Below the pieces are notes generated by a model. The model did not search any database. It was not told where the DNA came from and worked only from the letters and a program-made list of their open reading frames with translations. A DNA stretch of 64,000 nucleotides from Leguminivora glycinivorella (lineage: Eukaryota > Arthropoda > Insecta > Lepidoptera > Tortricidae), in contig NC_062975.1 of the NCBI RefSeq assembly GCF_023078275.1, positions 18,647,641 through 18,711,640 on the forward strand, in the 5' to 3' direction. The translations under genes were made by a program, and so were the position numbers. Shown here one piece after another: positions 31,771-44,345 of the stretch. Within the stretch, counting starts at the first letter, position 1; every line of letters starts with the position of its first letter.

Positions 31771-32204
31771 ACGTTATAGGACATAGGACATTCATTCATT
31801 CTTACACAGATTGACTGATTCCCACGGTAAGCTCAAGGTGGCTTGTGTTATAATGGTTTACGGAACCCTAAAAAGTAAGTAATGAGAAGAAAATAGTAAG
31901 GTACAGCGGGGCAAATCGTGACTGGGGGGCCAATTGTAACTGATCAATTTTTTCCATTATTATGTACACTATGATGTTGAGTTCTTACATGTATCCTAGT
32001 GGATACATAGTAGGAACTCTGAACTGATAGCAAAAAAATGGCCGACGGGCCGAACTAGGTAATATGCAGACATTAAACGTCGATACAAACTACGAACTCT
32101 ACATTATCCCAAAGTTTCATCCTTGAGAAAATGAAGAAGGTCTGGCGACTCTGGTCTCTTAGTCCATGAGTTCCATGACATAACATCACGTCAGAGATAA
32201 AATT

Positions 32205-32398
32205 TGGAAATAACCCCCGACTGCGATATAGTGGACCGATTTTCATGAAACATGGCTAAGAACACTCCCGACTAACTCATCTTTCAAACAAAAAAAACTA
32301 AATCTAAATCGGTTACATCCGTTCGAGAGCTACGATGGCACAGACAGAAAGACCCGTCAAACTTATAACACCCCGTCGTTTTTGCGTCGGGGTTAAAA
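32205..32398 (-). repeat. Interspersed repeat (CCCCGTCGTTTTTGCGTCGG), inverted relative to 44118
   Basis: Ends in ACACCCCGTCGTTTTTGCGT and contains ATTTTCATGAAACATGGCTA. The complement occurs at 44118-44320. Non-coding dispersed element. Confidence 0.75.
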
Positions 32399-32824
32399 AT
32401 AACACTACGTGCTGCTTATTACTGTACATTTTGTTTCTGTCAGTTAATAAACATAAACATGTATCAAACTGACAAAATCGGGCGTGGCTCCGTTAAATCT
32501 ATATTCATTGAAATCTGATCCATATTAATGAATGCGTAATTTTGGGGAATTACCTAAGTATTTTCTAAAATTAATGCTTCAAACTACCGACCACATTCAA
32601 TTCGGATTCAACAAATAACACGTTTTAATCAACATAAAGCTATAAACGAAGCCACATTCACCACAAAGTTAAATCGTATTTTGATAATACAGGTATAATC
32701 AACAGCAAATTCGTGTTTTCACGTTTGAGTAGAAATCGCTGTACCGCACTGACACATTCAACAAGATATTATTTGACGATATTAATTCCCCTTGCCCTTA
32801 ATTTAATTAATTACCCTTGTGGTG

Positions 32825-33055
32825 ACGGGTTAAGAATTTCACCACCCCCTTTCTTCCCGTGGGTGTCGTAGAAGGCGACTGTGGGATATGGGTTAAATTG
32901 TGGCGTAGGCGAAAGGCTGGCAACCTGTCACTGCAATGTCACAGTTTCGTTTTCCTTCGACCCCTTATTTGCCAAGAGTGGCACTGAAACTTTAGTAGTT
33001 TCATGTGGTCTGCCTACCCCTTTATGGGATATAGGCGTGATTGTATGTTATGTTA
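32825..33055 (+). repeat. Interspersed repeat shared with 41610
   Basis: Contains ACCCCCTTTCTTCCCGTGGG, CAACCTGTCACTGCAATGTC and GGTTTCATGTG-like sequence. The same order occurs at 41610-41840. Likely a SINE or LINE 3' end; non-coding. Confidence 0.7.
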
Positions 33056-33540
33056 ATTCCGATCAATGTTCAATAATTATATTCAATGTCTCTTCGTAGC
33101 GTTTAGAATAATCATAAAATAAACAGCTACTTAAGTCAGTCAGTAATACCATGCCTACCTACAACAAGTGGCCGAGCGCCACGCGCCCGCCTGTGTAGTC
33201 GCGTGGCACGTACCTACTATTCTTGTGAGTTTTACCATAAATTAAATATGATAAGATCATACCATCCCATACATTAAAATGCGACCGCCTACGAACGCGC
33301 TTACACTCCAGCACACATAGATGGCGCCACAAAAAATACCTTGTTGCCACCGATTATTTGTAGATTGGCATTAAGTGTCAATTCCGAGCCGTAAATCTAT
33401 GTCAAAAGTCACACTTAAAGCCATCTGTACCTATAATCGAAAGCTACAATTACATAGTAACTTATTAGTATTTGTTAAATAAAGCTAGTTAGTTAGTAGT
33501 AAAAGTATTTGTCGCTTTGCGGGCAAGTGAAGGATCTGTT
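33056..33540. other. Intergenic, nothing recognised
   Basis: Mixed-composition sequence with no ORF or repeat boundary that I can support. Confidence 0.45.
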
Positions 33541-34130
33541 TCGTTAGAATAGAATAGAATAGAATATAATTTATTTGCTTAAATATGGTACATTAAGTTG
33601 GGCAAAGTATAAATCAGCAGTAGGTATCACATATTTAGCCAAGGGCGGCATGCAAATATTATTCTTAAATCTAACTATTTCCATTATATACATTTTCCAT
33701 TACAAATTAATATACATTTATAAATTCATTTTAATATTTTTAAATTCAATAATCAATTAACAATTGCAAATTATATTATTCATATCAATCTATCTATTTA
33801 ATTTAATTTAATACATTATTCCTCCAAAAGTTCTTTGATATTGTAGTATTGTTTATTAATTAGCCATTTTTTTAACTTATTCCTAAATAGTGTGCCTTGT
33901 AGCTTACGCAGTTCTTCTGGTAATTTATTATAATATACATGATGCTCATGCCGTAACAGTTGTTTTTAAATAGAGCAGAAGAACATGATGGCATTAGCAA
34001 TTTACTCTCGTCTATTTGACTCAGACGTTAGTAACTTATTCATAATATATGTGGTAATACTACACTTTCTCTCATCTTAGTGAGATAATAAAGGCTGGAA
34101 CACATTACAACTTTAACGATACTGTTTATA
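33541..34130 (-). repeat. Probable LINE 3' end with (AGAAT)n tail
   Basis: The run AGAATAGAATAGAATAGAAT at 33545-33565 is a 5-nt microsatellite of the sort that ends some non-LTR elements, read on the minus strand. The rest is AT-rich and lacks a conserved coding motif, so the call is tentative. Confidence 0.4.
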
Positions 34131-34240
34131 ACGTAATGCGTTTAATAACCTGAAAAAAAATCAGAATGTATCTAATGCTACAATTTCTTAAATTTGATTA
34201 GCCTTTTTGGTTATTTTTTCAATATATTTGTTTTATATTT

Positions 34241-34498
34241 GACGACCGGTCTAGCTCAGTCAGTAGTGACCCTGCCTGATAAGCCGCGGTCCTGGGTTCG
34301 AATCCCGGTAAGGGCATTTATTTGTGTGATGAACACAGATATTTATTCCTGAGTCATGGATGTTTTCTATGTATATAAGTATGTATTTATCTATTTAAGT
34401 ATGTACCCATACTAGTAGCACAAGCTTTGCTTAGTTTGGGGCTAAGTTGATCTGCGTAAGGTGTCCCCAATATTTATTAATTATTTATTTATTTATAT
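34241..34498 (+). repeat. tRNA-derived SINE, copy 3
   Basis: Begins GACGACCGGTCTAGCTCAGT, with B box in GGGTTCGAATCCCGG and the shared body and tail. Same family as 24097, with which it shares most positions. Confidence 0.88.
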
Positions 34499-35190
34499 CA
34501 TTACCAATACCAAATGTTGAATATTTTATGTATAACGAAGGAGTAGTTTTTGTACACGCGTTAAAACTCATCAATCATTGTGAATCAAATAAAACTTAGC
34601 TATGATAAAATCGTAATAATATTTTCCGCGTCCAATACAATAAAATTAATTAGTAAGTACATTTTATACAGAGTGATTCGTAGGACGTGAGGGGGACTTG
34701 ATTATACTCTCTCAATAAAGGGTATTGAATATAATATAATTTCAATATAATAAGGTATTGTTTCTACTACTGTACGTTATATATTTTCTATATTTTTTTT
34801 ATTAAGAACGACTTTAATTATTAAGGACGACTTTAATTATTTATACCGATATTATAACATTGTTAATATAGTATAGTATGTTTTTTAATTAGCAAAAGGT
34901 GTATTTGCAAAAGTGGCATAGACATTGTTAATTGCTATGATCGACAGTACTTTAATTATTTATACATAAATTAACTGTAAAAATTAAGTGTGAAACGATG
35001 TTTCAATAATAAAATATTAATAACATTTTTAGACGTTTGTCACGACGAAAATCAATTATTTTGCGTATTTGACATAAGTATCCTAATTATTGCACCGCGC
35101 ATGCTATGTTGTAATAGATTTTAATAATATATTATTACCAGAAGTTTAAGTAACTAGCAAATACTACTGAATTTACCTGGAATATACCCG
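34499..35190. other. AT-rich intergenic sequence
   Basis: Contains short direct repeats (AAGAACGACTTTAATTA / AAGGACGACTTTAATTA at about 34804 and 34824) and nothing gene-like. Confidence 0.5.
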
Positions 35191-35193
35191 GAA

Positions 35194-35380
35194 AGCGGGA
35201 ACCATGCCGCCCTACATAGACTTGGCGTCGTTCGGTTCAGCAGGAGCTCAGGGTGCTAGGCATGGGGTGGGAGGAGTCGAGGTTACCCAAACAGCCCAAG
35301 ACCGGAGCAAAATGGAGAAATATGACTCGAGCTCTACAACCCAGCAGAGGGCAACAGGATGCAAAGAAGAAGAAGAAGTA
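35194..35380 (+). repeat. RTE-type LINE 3'-coding fragment
   Basis: In one frame the text resembles the conserved C terminus of RTE reverse transcriptases (a TAQDRSK-like stretch), then an (AAG)n tail. Short, broken and non-functional. Confidence 0.45.
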
Positions 35381-35679
35381 CTACATTTATAGGGTTCCCA
35401 GTTCACGTTTCCAGAATCACTCTGTATAGAAGAAAATTGGATCTCACGCAAACACGAAATTAATTATATTTGTATTGTCGAGGCTTTGTGTTCAAGTTGC
35501 TATATAAAACCATTGCTTTAGCATTTTAGTTATTCATGAAACGTGGCCGTATGTAAAAAAAAAATTGACAGATTGTTCAAAGTCATATTATTTTTTCGTT
35601 CTACATAGATTGGACTGAAATTTACCTTTGTTAATAGTAAATATTTAATTTCATGTTAAATAAATGTAACTTTAAAATA

Positions 35680-35830
35680 AACTATTATTATTTATTATTC
35701 AAATAAGTTACACAGCATAACAGTACAACCAAGGCACTGTGAAACTGGTAAAAAATGGTAAAAAACAGATTAAAAACAGACGAAAAAAAAAACAATAAGT
35801 ATTCTATTTAGGCGACGACGTAACAGCGTG
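35680..35830 (-). repeat. Non-LTR 3'-end copy inverted relative to positions 1-155
   Basis: AAGTTACACAGCATAACAGT and CCAAGGCACTG are the reverse complement of the element at the start of the window, with the A/T tail at 35680-35700. Confidence 0.65.
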
Positions 35831-36111
35831 GCTCCGTTGCGTCGTCTGACACGGGGTAGGGTTAACTATGTTACTTTGGTCCCCCCCAATGATAAAGTTT
35901 TGTATGTTTAATAATAAATGATAATATTTAAACTATGTATACTAGTCATTGACTAAAATAAGTAATTATGGGCTGAGTTATATCGTCGCTTTAATTAAAT
36001 ATAATTTTAAATATATCTTTATTCAAAACTATTTTCCAAAAAATCTGTTAACTGTAACTGCGGAAAGTCAAATTAGTCTAACAGAGAGATGTTCGTGGTA
36101 AAAATCTATCG

Positions 36112-36629
36112 TTAAGACGATACAGGAGGGTCAATTCTCCATACAAACGCTCTCGACTATTTCCTCCTGGTTTTTGAAGACAGAGCAATTATTTTTTTCA
36201 ACACAGGTTGTTATTATTTTTATCTGTGTCAGAACGTTTTGATTTTTTTGATATTTTTATTTTTATAGACGCTAGCCAATCAAAAATTTCCAAAAACGGC
36301 CTTTTTCATTATGGCGCTAAAAAAGGAGCGATACTCAAGATTGGCAACAATTAGCCAAAAAAAAACTTAACGGTCCGACACAGATTATTTCATTGTTATT
36401 CAGATTCTCAAATTTCGATCCGATTGATTAAGTTTTGAAGGAGGAAACAGTCGAAAGCGAAACCTCGAATTTAAAGATTTTTTCGCAATATCTTTTAACT
36501 GAGTTGTTCGTAATGGACAATTTTTTTTCGCTTAATATAGTTAATAACACTAGTATATTTAACTAAAATTCCAAAATTGAAAGGATGGCTCCTTTCCATT
36601 TTAGCAATTTCGCTCCTGTATCGTCTTAA
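36112..36629. mobile_element. Non-autonomous DNA element with 17-bp terminal inverted repeats
   Basis: TTAAGACGATACAGGAG at the left end and its complement CTCCTGTATCGTCTTAA at the right end bound a ~518-bp non-coding stretch. A DNA-transposon derivative is the simplest reading; superfamily unknown. Confidence 0.7.
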
Positions 36630-37058
36630 AGACCTAAAATGAGCGAATTCAGAGACTTATCGTAAAGCGGAACTGTGGGTAGTCGTTAACGCCTTGGAAC
36701 GGACGATTTTCAAAATTAGACTCTTGATTGAGATTGCAAAGGAATCGTATCAGCGACGGTTCTCAGCTCCTTTTCCCTTTACTGTAAAAGCTTTGATAAA
36801 GGAGATTTTTAAGTTGTCTATTTTACTAATAGCATCTTTCTTTTCGTTACAAGTACAGGTATACACCTTTTTTAGAAAGAAGAAAGAAGAAAGAAAGAAA
36901 GTTTATTAACAGAGTTAGGTTTCTACATTTCCAGGGGTCCTCGCACTAGGCTGTGCCTGTGTCGCGGGGAACCATTTACATTGTGTTACTGAATTAGTTA
37001 CAATTTTAAATAAGACTACTTAAAAGTAAAATTTATACAACCAAGGCTCAAGTTGAAA

Positions 37059-38248
37059 CTAAAAGGTTGAAGCTACGAAATCTTCTGTCTCAGCATATTT
37101 CTGTAAATGCAAAAAATTCCAGAGTAATACTTTTGCCTCCTTTAGACTACAGACCCTAAGGTTACATAATTTATTAATTGCGTTGTATGTAGACGCACGG
37201 ATGCGATCCCCAAAGCGTTTGCCAAAAGCTGAGTTAACTCTTGGGGTGGGCAGGTTAAAGACGCGTTTCTGTGATAAGGCCGTGTAATCTTTTAGTAGTC
37301 TAGATGACTCATGTGTTTGTAAGCAAATCTTGTGTAAAAAAAGTTGGCGAACAGTGAGTACATTAGCCAACACAAAGAGATCAGCAGTTGGAAAACGGAA
37401 AGGCTTCTTGAACATTACTTTTAGTACTGAGCGCTGCGCTCTCTCTATCTCCAGCATAACCGTCTTAGCAGCACTGCCCCAGACAGCTATGCAGTAGCAG
37501 ATAACTGATTGACACAAGGCAATATAGACCAATCTTAATAGAGACTCGTCTGCAGAGCTACGAAGTTTCTTGAAAATGAAAATAGACTTCCTAACTCTAC
37601 CCGAGAGTTTGTGAATATGATGTTTAAAACTTAAGTTTTCGTCTACATAAAGTCCCAGGTATTTTATAACTTCAGCGCGCTGGATTATGTCACAGTCGCA
37701 TGTGTTGGAAAAATTTGGTGAGTCAGGACATAGGTGGATCTTTATGGTATTTAAAGATGGTTTTGTTAAAGCAGTTTTATGAAAACACAAGAATTTGGTT
37801 TTGTCTCTATTAAGGGTCAGAAGGTTGGCACGAAACCATTCAGATGCAACCCGCATACCTCTCTCGGTGACAGTCACTGCGTTCTCCCAATTACTTTCTA
37901 AAAAAGAATGAGGGTGTCGTCAGCGTAACATATAATCTCAGAGTTAGGAATGTTAAGATTAAGTACATCATCAATATATACTGTAAAGAGAGTTGGACCT
38001 AGAATGCTACCCTGAGGGACTCCGAAAGCTATGTGCTCATAGTCACTTTTAAAAGAGCCCACCTTAACGAACTGCCTTCTACCAGAAAGGTAACTAGTGA
38101 ACCAGGCCAATGGAACTCCCCGTATACCCATATTTTGGAGTTTCCGGAGCAGGATCGAGGAAGAAACCGTGTCGAATGCTTTTGCGAGATCTAAGAAGAC
38201 CCCAATACATTTTGAGTTTTTATCTAAGTACGATGAGATAAGAAGCAA
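37059..38248 (-). pseudogene. LINE reverse transcriptase, C-terminal part
   Basis: The first frame has GVFLDLAKAFDTV, FGVPQGSILGPTLF and the catalytic YADD (38248-37898). The second carries FRANLLTLNRDKTKFLCF and VICYCIAVWGSAAKT (37877-37059). A frameshift separates the two just after YADDTLILF. It lacks the upstream reverse transcriptase motifs. Confidence 0.85.
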
Positions 38249-38274
38249 TGCCCCACACTACCACTCAGTGGGAG

Positions 38275-39409
38275 TCTATTTGCCAGTGAATCCTCTGACT
38301 GTCCAGAGTCTGAGATAATACTACCAGCCAGCTTTTGTCCTACGGAAGTAAAAAAATTATTACAATTGTTTAGAGAGTTTACAGGATCAGACGTCGAAAT
38401 AAGCTCCGTGGATTGAGTGTTTTTCCTACTAATGTTACATATATTTTTGATCACATTCCAAAGTTTCTTCGTGTTGTGATTATTAGCTGCTAGTTCTTGT
38501 TTCTCGTATTGTGCTTTGAGCTTTTTTAATAAGTTATTACAGAAGTTTTTGTAACGATTGTAGGTTAGTTGTAGTACGGCGTCTTCAGGAAATTGTTTTG
38601 CCCTTAAGTGCAACTTGTCGCGGTGCCTTGCACAACGCAGCAGTCCCGGCGTCATCCAAGGCTTCATAGAGCCAAGGTTTTTTAGAGCGAGCGATCGTTA
38701 TTTGTTTTGAATTTTCCGAGACCGCGCTCGTAATTGTCGTCATGAATGCATTCGCCGCCGTGTTCACATCAGTTGCATCCATGACGCCAGGCCAAGTAGA
38801 CGACGTCAACTTCAACGCGACGCCCTTAAAGTCAATAGTAGTTTTGGTTCTAGTACACTTTGGATAAAACAGCGAGCGGTGAGAGACCTCAATGGCGGCA
38901 GCCTTGTGGTCCGTTACATTGAGGTCACACACCAGGCCCGTCACTGAGCCTTTAGTCTTAACAAAAATGTGGTCCAGACATGCCCCCTCACGTGTAGGTA
39001 ATGTTATTGCTGGTGCAAGTCCGTGTTCCGCAAGGAGTGATAGGTATTCTGATACATTGGCTCGATGTGTGTTGGCTAGTATGTCTATGTTAATGTCGCC
39101 TGCAATGATTAATTGGTTAACGTGACCAAGCCCGCTGAGTGTGCTGTCAAGATCATGTAGGAAGTTTGTGGTGTTTGTAAATGACGGGGATCTATAACAG
39201 CCAAGAATTATAACCACTTTCGGGATATCTACCAAAAGACAGCATGCTTCGCTGAAGCGTGGCTCTGCTACATTAACATTCCAGTGGTCTCTTACATACA
39301 CCACAACCCCACCATTCTGATTTATATTATGGGTGGTAGTGTAGGAAAGATATCCCGGCAATTGCTCAACTAGTGATGTGTCCTGTAATCTACATTCCGT
39401 CAGTACCAA
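38275..39409 (-). pseudogene. LINE endonuclease and connector
   Basis: The APE-type endonuclease motifs LTECRLQD, NQNGGVVVYV, IAGDINIDI and CNLTDHKA-like (LNVTDHKAAAI) are visible in order. A frameshift near 38690 leads into MTPGLLRCARHRDKLHLR, the usual connector before reverse transcriptase. The frame then ends abruptly, consistent with an internal deletion at about 38250-38280. Confidence 0.85.
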
Positions 39410-39527
39410 AATGTCAAACTCAACTTGGGTACGGTGTAAGTTTAAGAGGAATAAGTCAAGGTTTTTGTTGATGCTGCGAATGTTGAAAGTTAGAAGTTTA
39501 AAATTTTTGTTTTGTTTGAAAAAGTTT

Positions 39528-40050
39528 AGGGTTCCGTAGTCAACTAGGAACCCTTATAGTTTCGCCATGTCTGTCTGTCCGTCCGTCCGTCCGTCCGTCC
39601 GTCCGTCCGTCCGCGGATAATCTCAGTAACCGTAAGTACTAGAAAACTGAAATTTGGTACCAATATGTATATCAACCACGCCAACAAAGTGCAAAAATAA
39701 AAAATTGAAAACAATGTTTTATTAGGGTACCCCCCCTACATGCAAAGTGGGGGCTGATATTTTTTTTCATTCCAACCCCAACGTGTGATATATTGTTGGA
39801 TAGGTATTTAAAAATGAATAAGGGTTTACTAAGGTAGTTTTTTGATAATATTAATAGTTTCGGAAATAATCGCTCCTAAAGGGAAAAAAAGTGCGTCCCC
39901 CCCCCTCTAACTTTTGAACCATATGTTTAAAAAATATGAAAAAAATCACCAAAGTAGAACTTTGTAAAGACTTTCTAGGAAAATTGTTTTGAACTTGATA
40001 GGTTCAGTAGTTTTTGAGAAAAATACGAAAAACTACGGAACCCTACCCTG
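39528..40050. repeat. Dispersed repeat with AGGGTTCCGTAG inverted ends
   Basis: AGGGTTCCGTAG at 39528 and CTACGGAACCCT at about 40035 are inverted. A (CCGT)n microsatellite lies at 39576-39612. It is followed by CGTGGCCCGACACG. A frequent non-coding element in Lepidoptera as far as I recall. Confidence 0.65.
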
Positions 40051-40285
40051 AGCGTGGCCCGACACGTTCTTGGCCGGTTTTTTTATTATAACAATATAGG
40101 AATTTTAATAAAAAAATTTAAAATTATTAAATTTTTTTTTTAAGTTATTCTATAATAATAATCAAGTTGGGACTTAGGCCGATAGGATGCCTTGTTATCA
40201 TTGCCTTATCTTACAAAGCCTGTGCAGGCTCATTCACCGTTCGAGAACCATTTAATTCCATATTGTTCAGTCCATTAAGAACCCA

Positions 40286-40479
40286 GGCCCCGTAGCCGAA
40301 TGGCATTTCTCCGACGCCAAACTAAAGCGATACGCCGCTGGCTCTGTCGCGCCAATACGCAAGCGCGATAGAGATAGATATCTACTAGCGCTTCGTTTCG
40401 TGAGCGTTTCGTGAGCGATTGTGCCATTCGGCTAGCCACCCTGGGTGGCTGGGGAGAAATGCCATTCGGCTACGGGGCC
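40286..40479. mobile_element. MITE with 27-bp inverted repeats
   Basis: The left end GGCCCCGTAGCCGAATGGCA is matched by TGCCATTCGGCTACGGGGCC at the right end of a 194-bp non-coding element. The flanks ACCCA and GGGT extend the pairing imperfectly. No transposase. Confidence 0.8.
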
Positions 40480-40514
40480 GGGTCGGCCTTAGCGTGCGTG
40501 CGGCTACACATTAG

Positions 40515-41230
40515 TGAATTTACATACAGTATATGAAGATGGATGGACTGAAGATGAATATGTCAAAGACCAAAGTCATGTCTAACAGCACAGAACGTAA
40601 GATTGAGGTAAACGGAGAACGCATTGCATATGTCCATGAATACCTTTATTTGGGCCAAATAGTCTCTTTCCAGGCGCGACAAGAAAAAGAGGTTCACAGA
40701 CGGACCGAGAACGCCTGGAAGAGCTATATTGGTCAATGAAACACCTCATGAAGGGAGACCTACCTTTGTCACTTAAAGGTAGGCTCATGGACATGTGCAT
40801 ACTTCCAGTCCTCACTTACGGTGCACAGACTTGGTCTTTGACGGAAGCTCAGAAGTCCAAACTCGGGGTTTGCCAGAGAGCTATGGAGCGCAGCATATTA
40901 GGTGTGAAACTAAGGGATCGAATCCGAAACACCACGCTGCGCTCAAAAACTCGGATAATTGATGTAGCTCGAAAAGCGGCCAAGTTAAAGTGGGACTGGG
41001 CTGGACATGTCTGCCGTATGCCGAATGACTTGTGGGCCAATATAGCCACGGAATGGGAGCCCCATGAGTCGAACAGAGGATCCGGCAGACCTCGCCGGCG
41101 ATGGCGGGATAACTTGGACTCCTTTTTGACAGACTGGCCAGTTTTAGCTCAAGATCGAGAAGAATGGAGAAAGAAGGGGGAGGCCTTTGCCCAGCAGTGG
41201 GACACAATAGGCTCATAATAATAATAATAT
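40515..41230 (+). pseudogene. RTE-type LINE, 5'-truncated 3' end
   Basis: Two overlapping frames (to 40739 and 40736-41218) encode the end of a reverse transcriptase: GLKMNMSKTKVM, YLYLGQIVSF, then PVLTYGAQTWSLT and WDWAGHVCRMP and GRPRRRWRDNLDSF. These are classic RTE C-terminal motifs. A frameshift lies at about 40738. The 3' end has a short (ATA)n tail, also typical of RTE. Dead copy. Confidence 0.88.
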
Positions 41231-41609
41231 TCACTAATAGCAAGGGTTATTTATATAGGATTTAAATATGTCATACTAAGAATCGTACCTTGATTTTTTA
41301 GCGCCACCTATTAAATAACTACACTGATGACGCCTACATTTTTTTTTTCAAAATGAGCATTGACGTGGTATCATTATTTTAAAATAAAGAAATATGTCAT
41401 TTGTTGTTATAAAAAATAAAAACACGCAAAAATATTTGGAGAAAATATGATTTTGGCCACTTTCAGGCTGCGAAACAGCGCCATCTAGTTTTAAGCCTAA
41501 TTAAAGGCCCATACATTTCAGGGGTGCGCTTTTTTGTATGGGCTTTGTCAGTCCAGTATTATCGTTCTTGCTAATAGCATATATTTATGAGCATTTTATT
41601 ATTAGCTTA

Positions 41610-41840
41610 ATCCGTGTTGTGAAGGGTTTAACTACCCCCTTTCTTTCCGTGGCTGTCGTAGAAGTCGACTGTTGGATACGCGTTAAATTGTGGCGCATGC
41701 GAGAGGTAGGCAACCTGTCACTGCAATGTCACAATTTCGGTTTCTTTAAACCACTTATTTGTTAGGAGTGGCACGGAAACTTTTGTGGTTTCATGTGCTC
41801 TGCACCCCTGAGCTATTGGTGGGATTGTATATATGTATGT
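41610..41840 (+). repeat. Interspersed repeat, second copy of the 32825 family
   Basis: Contains ACCCCCTTTCTTTCCGTGG and CAACCTGTCACTGCAATGTC in the same order as 32825-33055. Non-coding. Confidence 0.7.
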
Positions 41841-44112
41841 TATTATTAAGTAGCCCCTGACTGTGTAAACACCAGCCATACCCATTCGTTAAGTTTGATA
41901 AATCGCCCGAACGTCTTGTGCCAACACGCGCTAAATTATACAGTTTCATCAAACTTGTCGCCGTAGTGCTCATATATTTATGGCGGCAGGTAACTAGTTG
42001 TTGTAGAACAACACTAAAACATTAATGGAGAGTTGCGAGCGAGGCACTTTGGGAACTTATATAGAAGTAATCACATCCTTTGGGCTCATGTTGCTTATCA
42101 CGATAACTAAACAGAAGACACTTTATGATATAGTTCGGTTAATAGGGGTAGACTGGTAACTGCTGCGCCCAAGGTAGCCCGTCGCAATTTTTTATTACCT
42201 ATTCTCGCTTTTAATATAAACTTCCAGACATAAGCTCATTCACATTTACAATTGTATAAATTTTTGAAATTGAGTAGGACCTTAGTCATTTTTATATCAG
42301 ACTAGCTTTTTTTTTGCCCGCGGCTTCGCTCGCGTTAGAAAGAGACCAAAAGAGCCTATCTCACTCTCCATCCCTTCAACTATCTCCACGTAAAAAACCA
42401 CGTCAATTCGTCGCTCCGCTTTGCCGTGAAAGACGGATTAAACAAACACACTTTCCCATTTACGAGTATAATAATATTAGTATGGATTGTTAACTACACT
42501 ATAGCGAACGTCGTGAAATTATACGGTAACTAGATTTACCTATGTATGTCAACGTTTAATGTGCTTTAAAATGGTTCTAGACGTCACTTCTCACTCATAA
42601 ATGGATCCTAAAATATTGTTATGACTCAAAATGACGAGAGTTTTTCCGAGCCTTAGTTATTTAACCGGTACCTGGAAATTGAGGCAGGTACTAAACCTGA
42701 TGGCTAACTGAAACCATGGGTAAGTGAAATACCTCTTTAAAAGAGACTTTGTCCATCCCTTGAACACCCACTTATCCAAGTTTCACTGTACTTTATTTAT
42801 GGAATAAACCCCGCACAAAATTAGCTTTATCGCGACCAGGTCCCCAACAATTTTCCGCCGACAACCATCATTAGTACACCAGAGCAATTCGACCTCATTT
42901 ATTCAACACCAGCTCAAACGGTGTCGTGTAAACTGAAGATTTACGATGAAGTCATTACCTTTTATGGGCCATAATTGATAGAGATAGCATCTTGGGCCAC
43001 TGAAATTGCAAGGTAAGGTTCTGAAAACATTCTACTCTAAAAGACGCGTTTTACTCTTACCCTTAACCCCAATAAGTCGTAACTACAGGCAGTTTCATGT
43101 ATACGATCGACATTTTGTTATGCGAATGCAGTTTAACGTAGAGAATTGCTTTTAATATCATGAGACGGATTGGTATTCGTTTTCATATCATTATACGCTC
43201 TTTTGAAGGGCAAGACTTGAGTAACAATTATTAATTGTGTATTTTATAGGCCAGCGGCATGCGAGCGGTCTTTCATGTTTTACACAAATATTTTTTTACG
43301 TGATTATTAACGCTTTAGGGGAGGTGTTTGTGATTTTAAATTTTGATTTAGCATGGCGATTTTTAAGGGCGTCATGTCACGTAAGCATGAATTTAAAATG
43401 CATTTTAATAATACGCTTTAAAATAATTAAGTATGGCTTCCTTGACTAAATCTATGGATTGTGTGGTAGAAAACCATATACAAGAAGAAATCATGTACCT
43501 ATTCCAGAAACAAAGGCAACGAAAGAAACGGGCAAGGTTTACTTTTGAATTCATAGAAATTAAAATAATTTGTCAGATACATTTCTCAAATACATGTAAT
43601 TTCCTATCAATTCAACGTACTCTCAAAAATTGTTCTTAGTAATAGGTATTTGAACTAACGGCACGATTTAATTCATTATTACGAGGGAAAGATATTTGAA
43701 ATTGCTATAATACTTAGAAAATAGCTTTATAATAACCCTATAACCCGGCTTATAGTTATTCATGTCAAGTAACCCGACAGACTAGACAGTTTAAACCCCC
43801 GTTTGCGGCAAAGAGATTCCACTGTAAACTAAACTGTCACCCACAAAGACTAGAAGTGTACTTTGTTGTCTTGGGATTCTTTAGGTCCATTAATTCTTTG
43901 TGTGGGAAGTTTGTGGCTCATATTTATAGAAGTGTTATAGTTATGTGCGTGATATGTTTTATGTGCTTAAAGGGTTTTGTGACATAGATACCAAAAACTC
44001 TTTTGCTTCCTAGCGTTACCCTAACGGACTAGACAATGATGGAATGAGGCGAGGTTTGAACCTCCGTCCTCTGGAGTGAAATTGGCACGCTCATACAGCA
44101 GTCACCGGTGAT
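41841..44112. other. Intergenic; one repeat copy, no gene supported
   Basis: The stretch 42302-42487 is a second copy of the GCCCGCGGCTTCGCTCGC repeat, without the MITE found at 28998. The short open frames (for example 43433-43639) have no recognisable domain. Otherwise nothing seen. Confidence 0.55.
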
Positions 44113-44117
44113 TTTTA

Positions 44118-44345
44118 ACCCCCGACGCAAAAACGACGGGGTGTTATAAGTTTGACGTGTCTGTCTGTCTGTCTGTCTGTGTGTGTGTCTGTCTGTGGCA
44201 TCGTAGCTCCCGAACGGATGCACCGATTTAGATTTAGTTTTTTTTTTTTGTTTGAAAGCTGAGTTAGTCGGGAGTGTTCTTAGCCATGTTTCATGAAAAT
44301 CGGTCCACTATGTAGGGTTTTTTTTCAAAAATTTAATTTTGTGGT
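44118..44345 (+). repeat. Interspersed repeat (CGACGCAAAAACGACGGGGT)
   Basis: Inverted relative to 32205-32398. Contains a (TCTG)n/(GTGT)n microsatellite at 44159-44190. Non-coding. Confidence 0.75.

Larger units (their letters stand above)
36880..39520 (-). mobile_element. Internally deleted LINE on the minus strand
   Basis: On the minus strand the order is endonuclease (about 39409-38700), a connecting region, reverse transcriptase palm (38248-37898) and a C-terminal region (37877-37059), then a 3' UTR and a (TTTC)n tail at about 36878-36900. The 5' end is truncated and part of reverse transcriptase is missing. It resembles CR1/Jockey-type elements; clade uncertain. Confidence 0.82.

Noticed and set aside
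43433..43639. Short open frame beginning MASLTKSMDCVVENH
   Set aside because: It has an ATG and is 68 codons long, but shows no domain, no splice sites that extend it and ordinary AT-rich composition.
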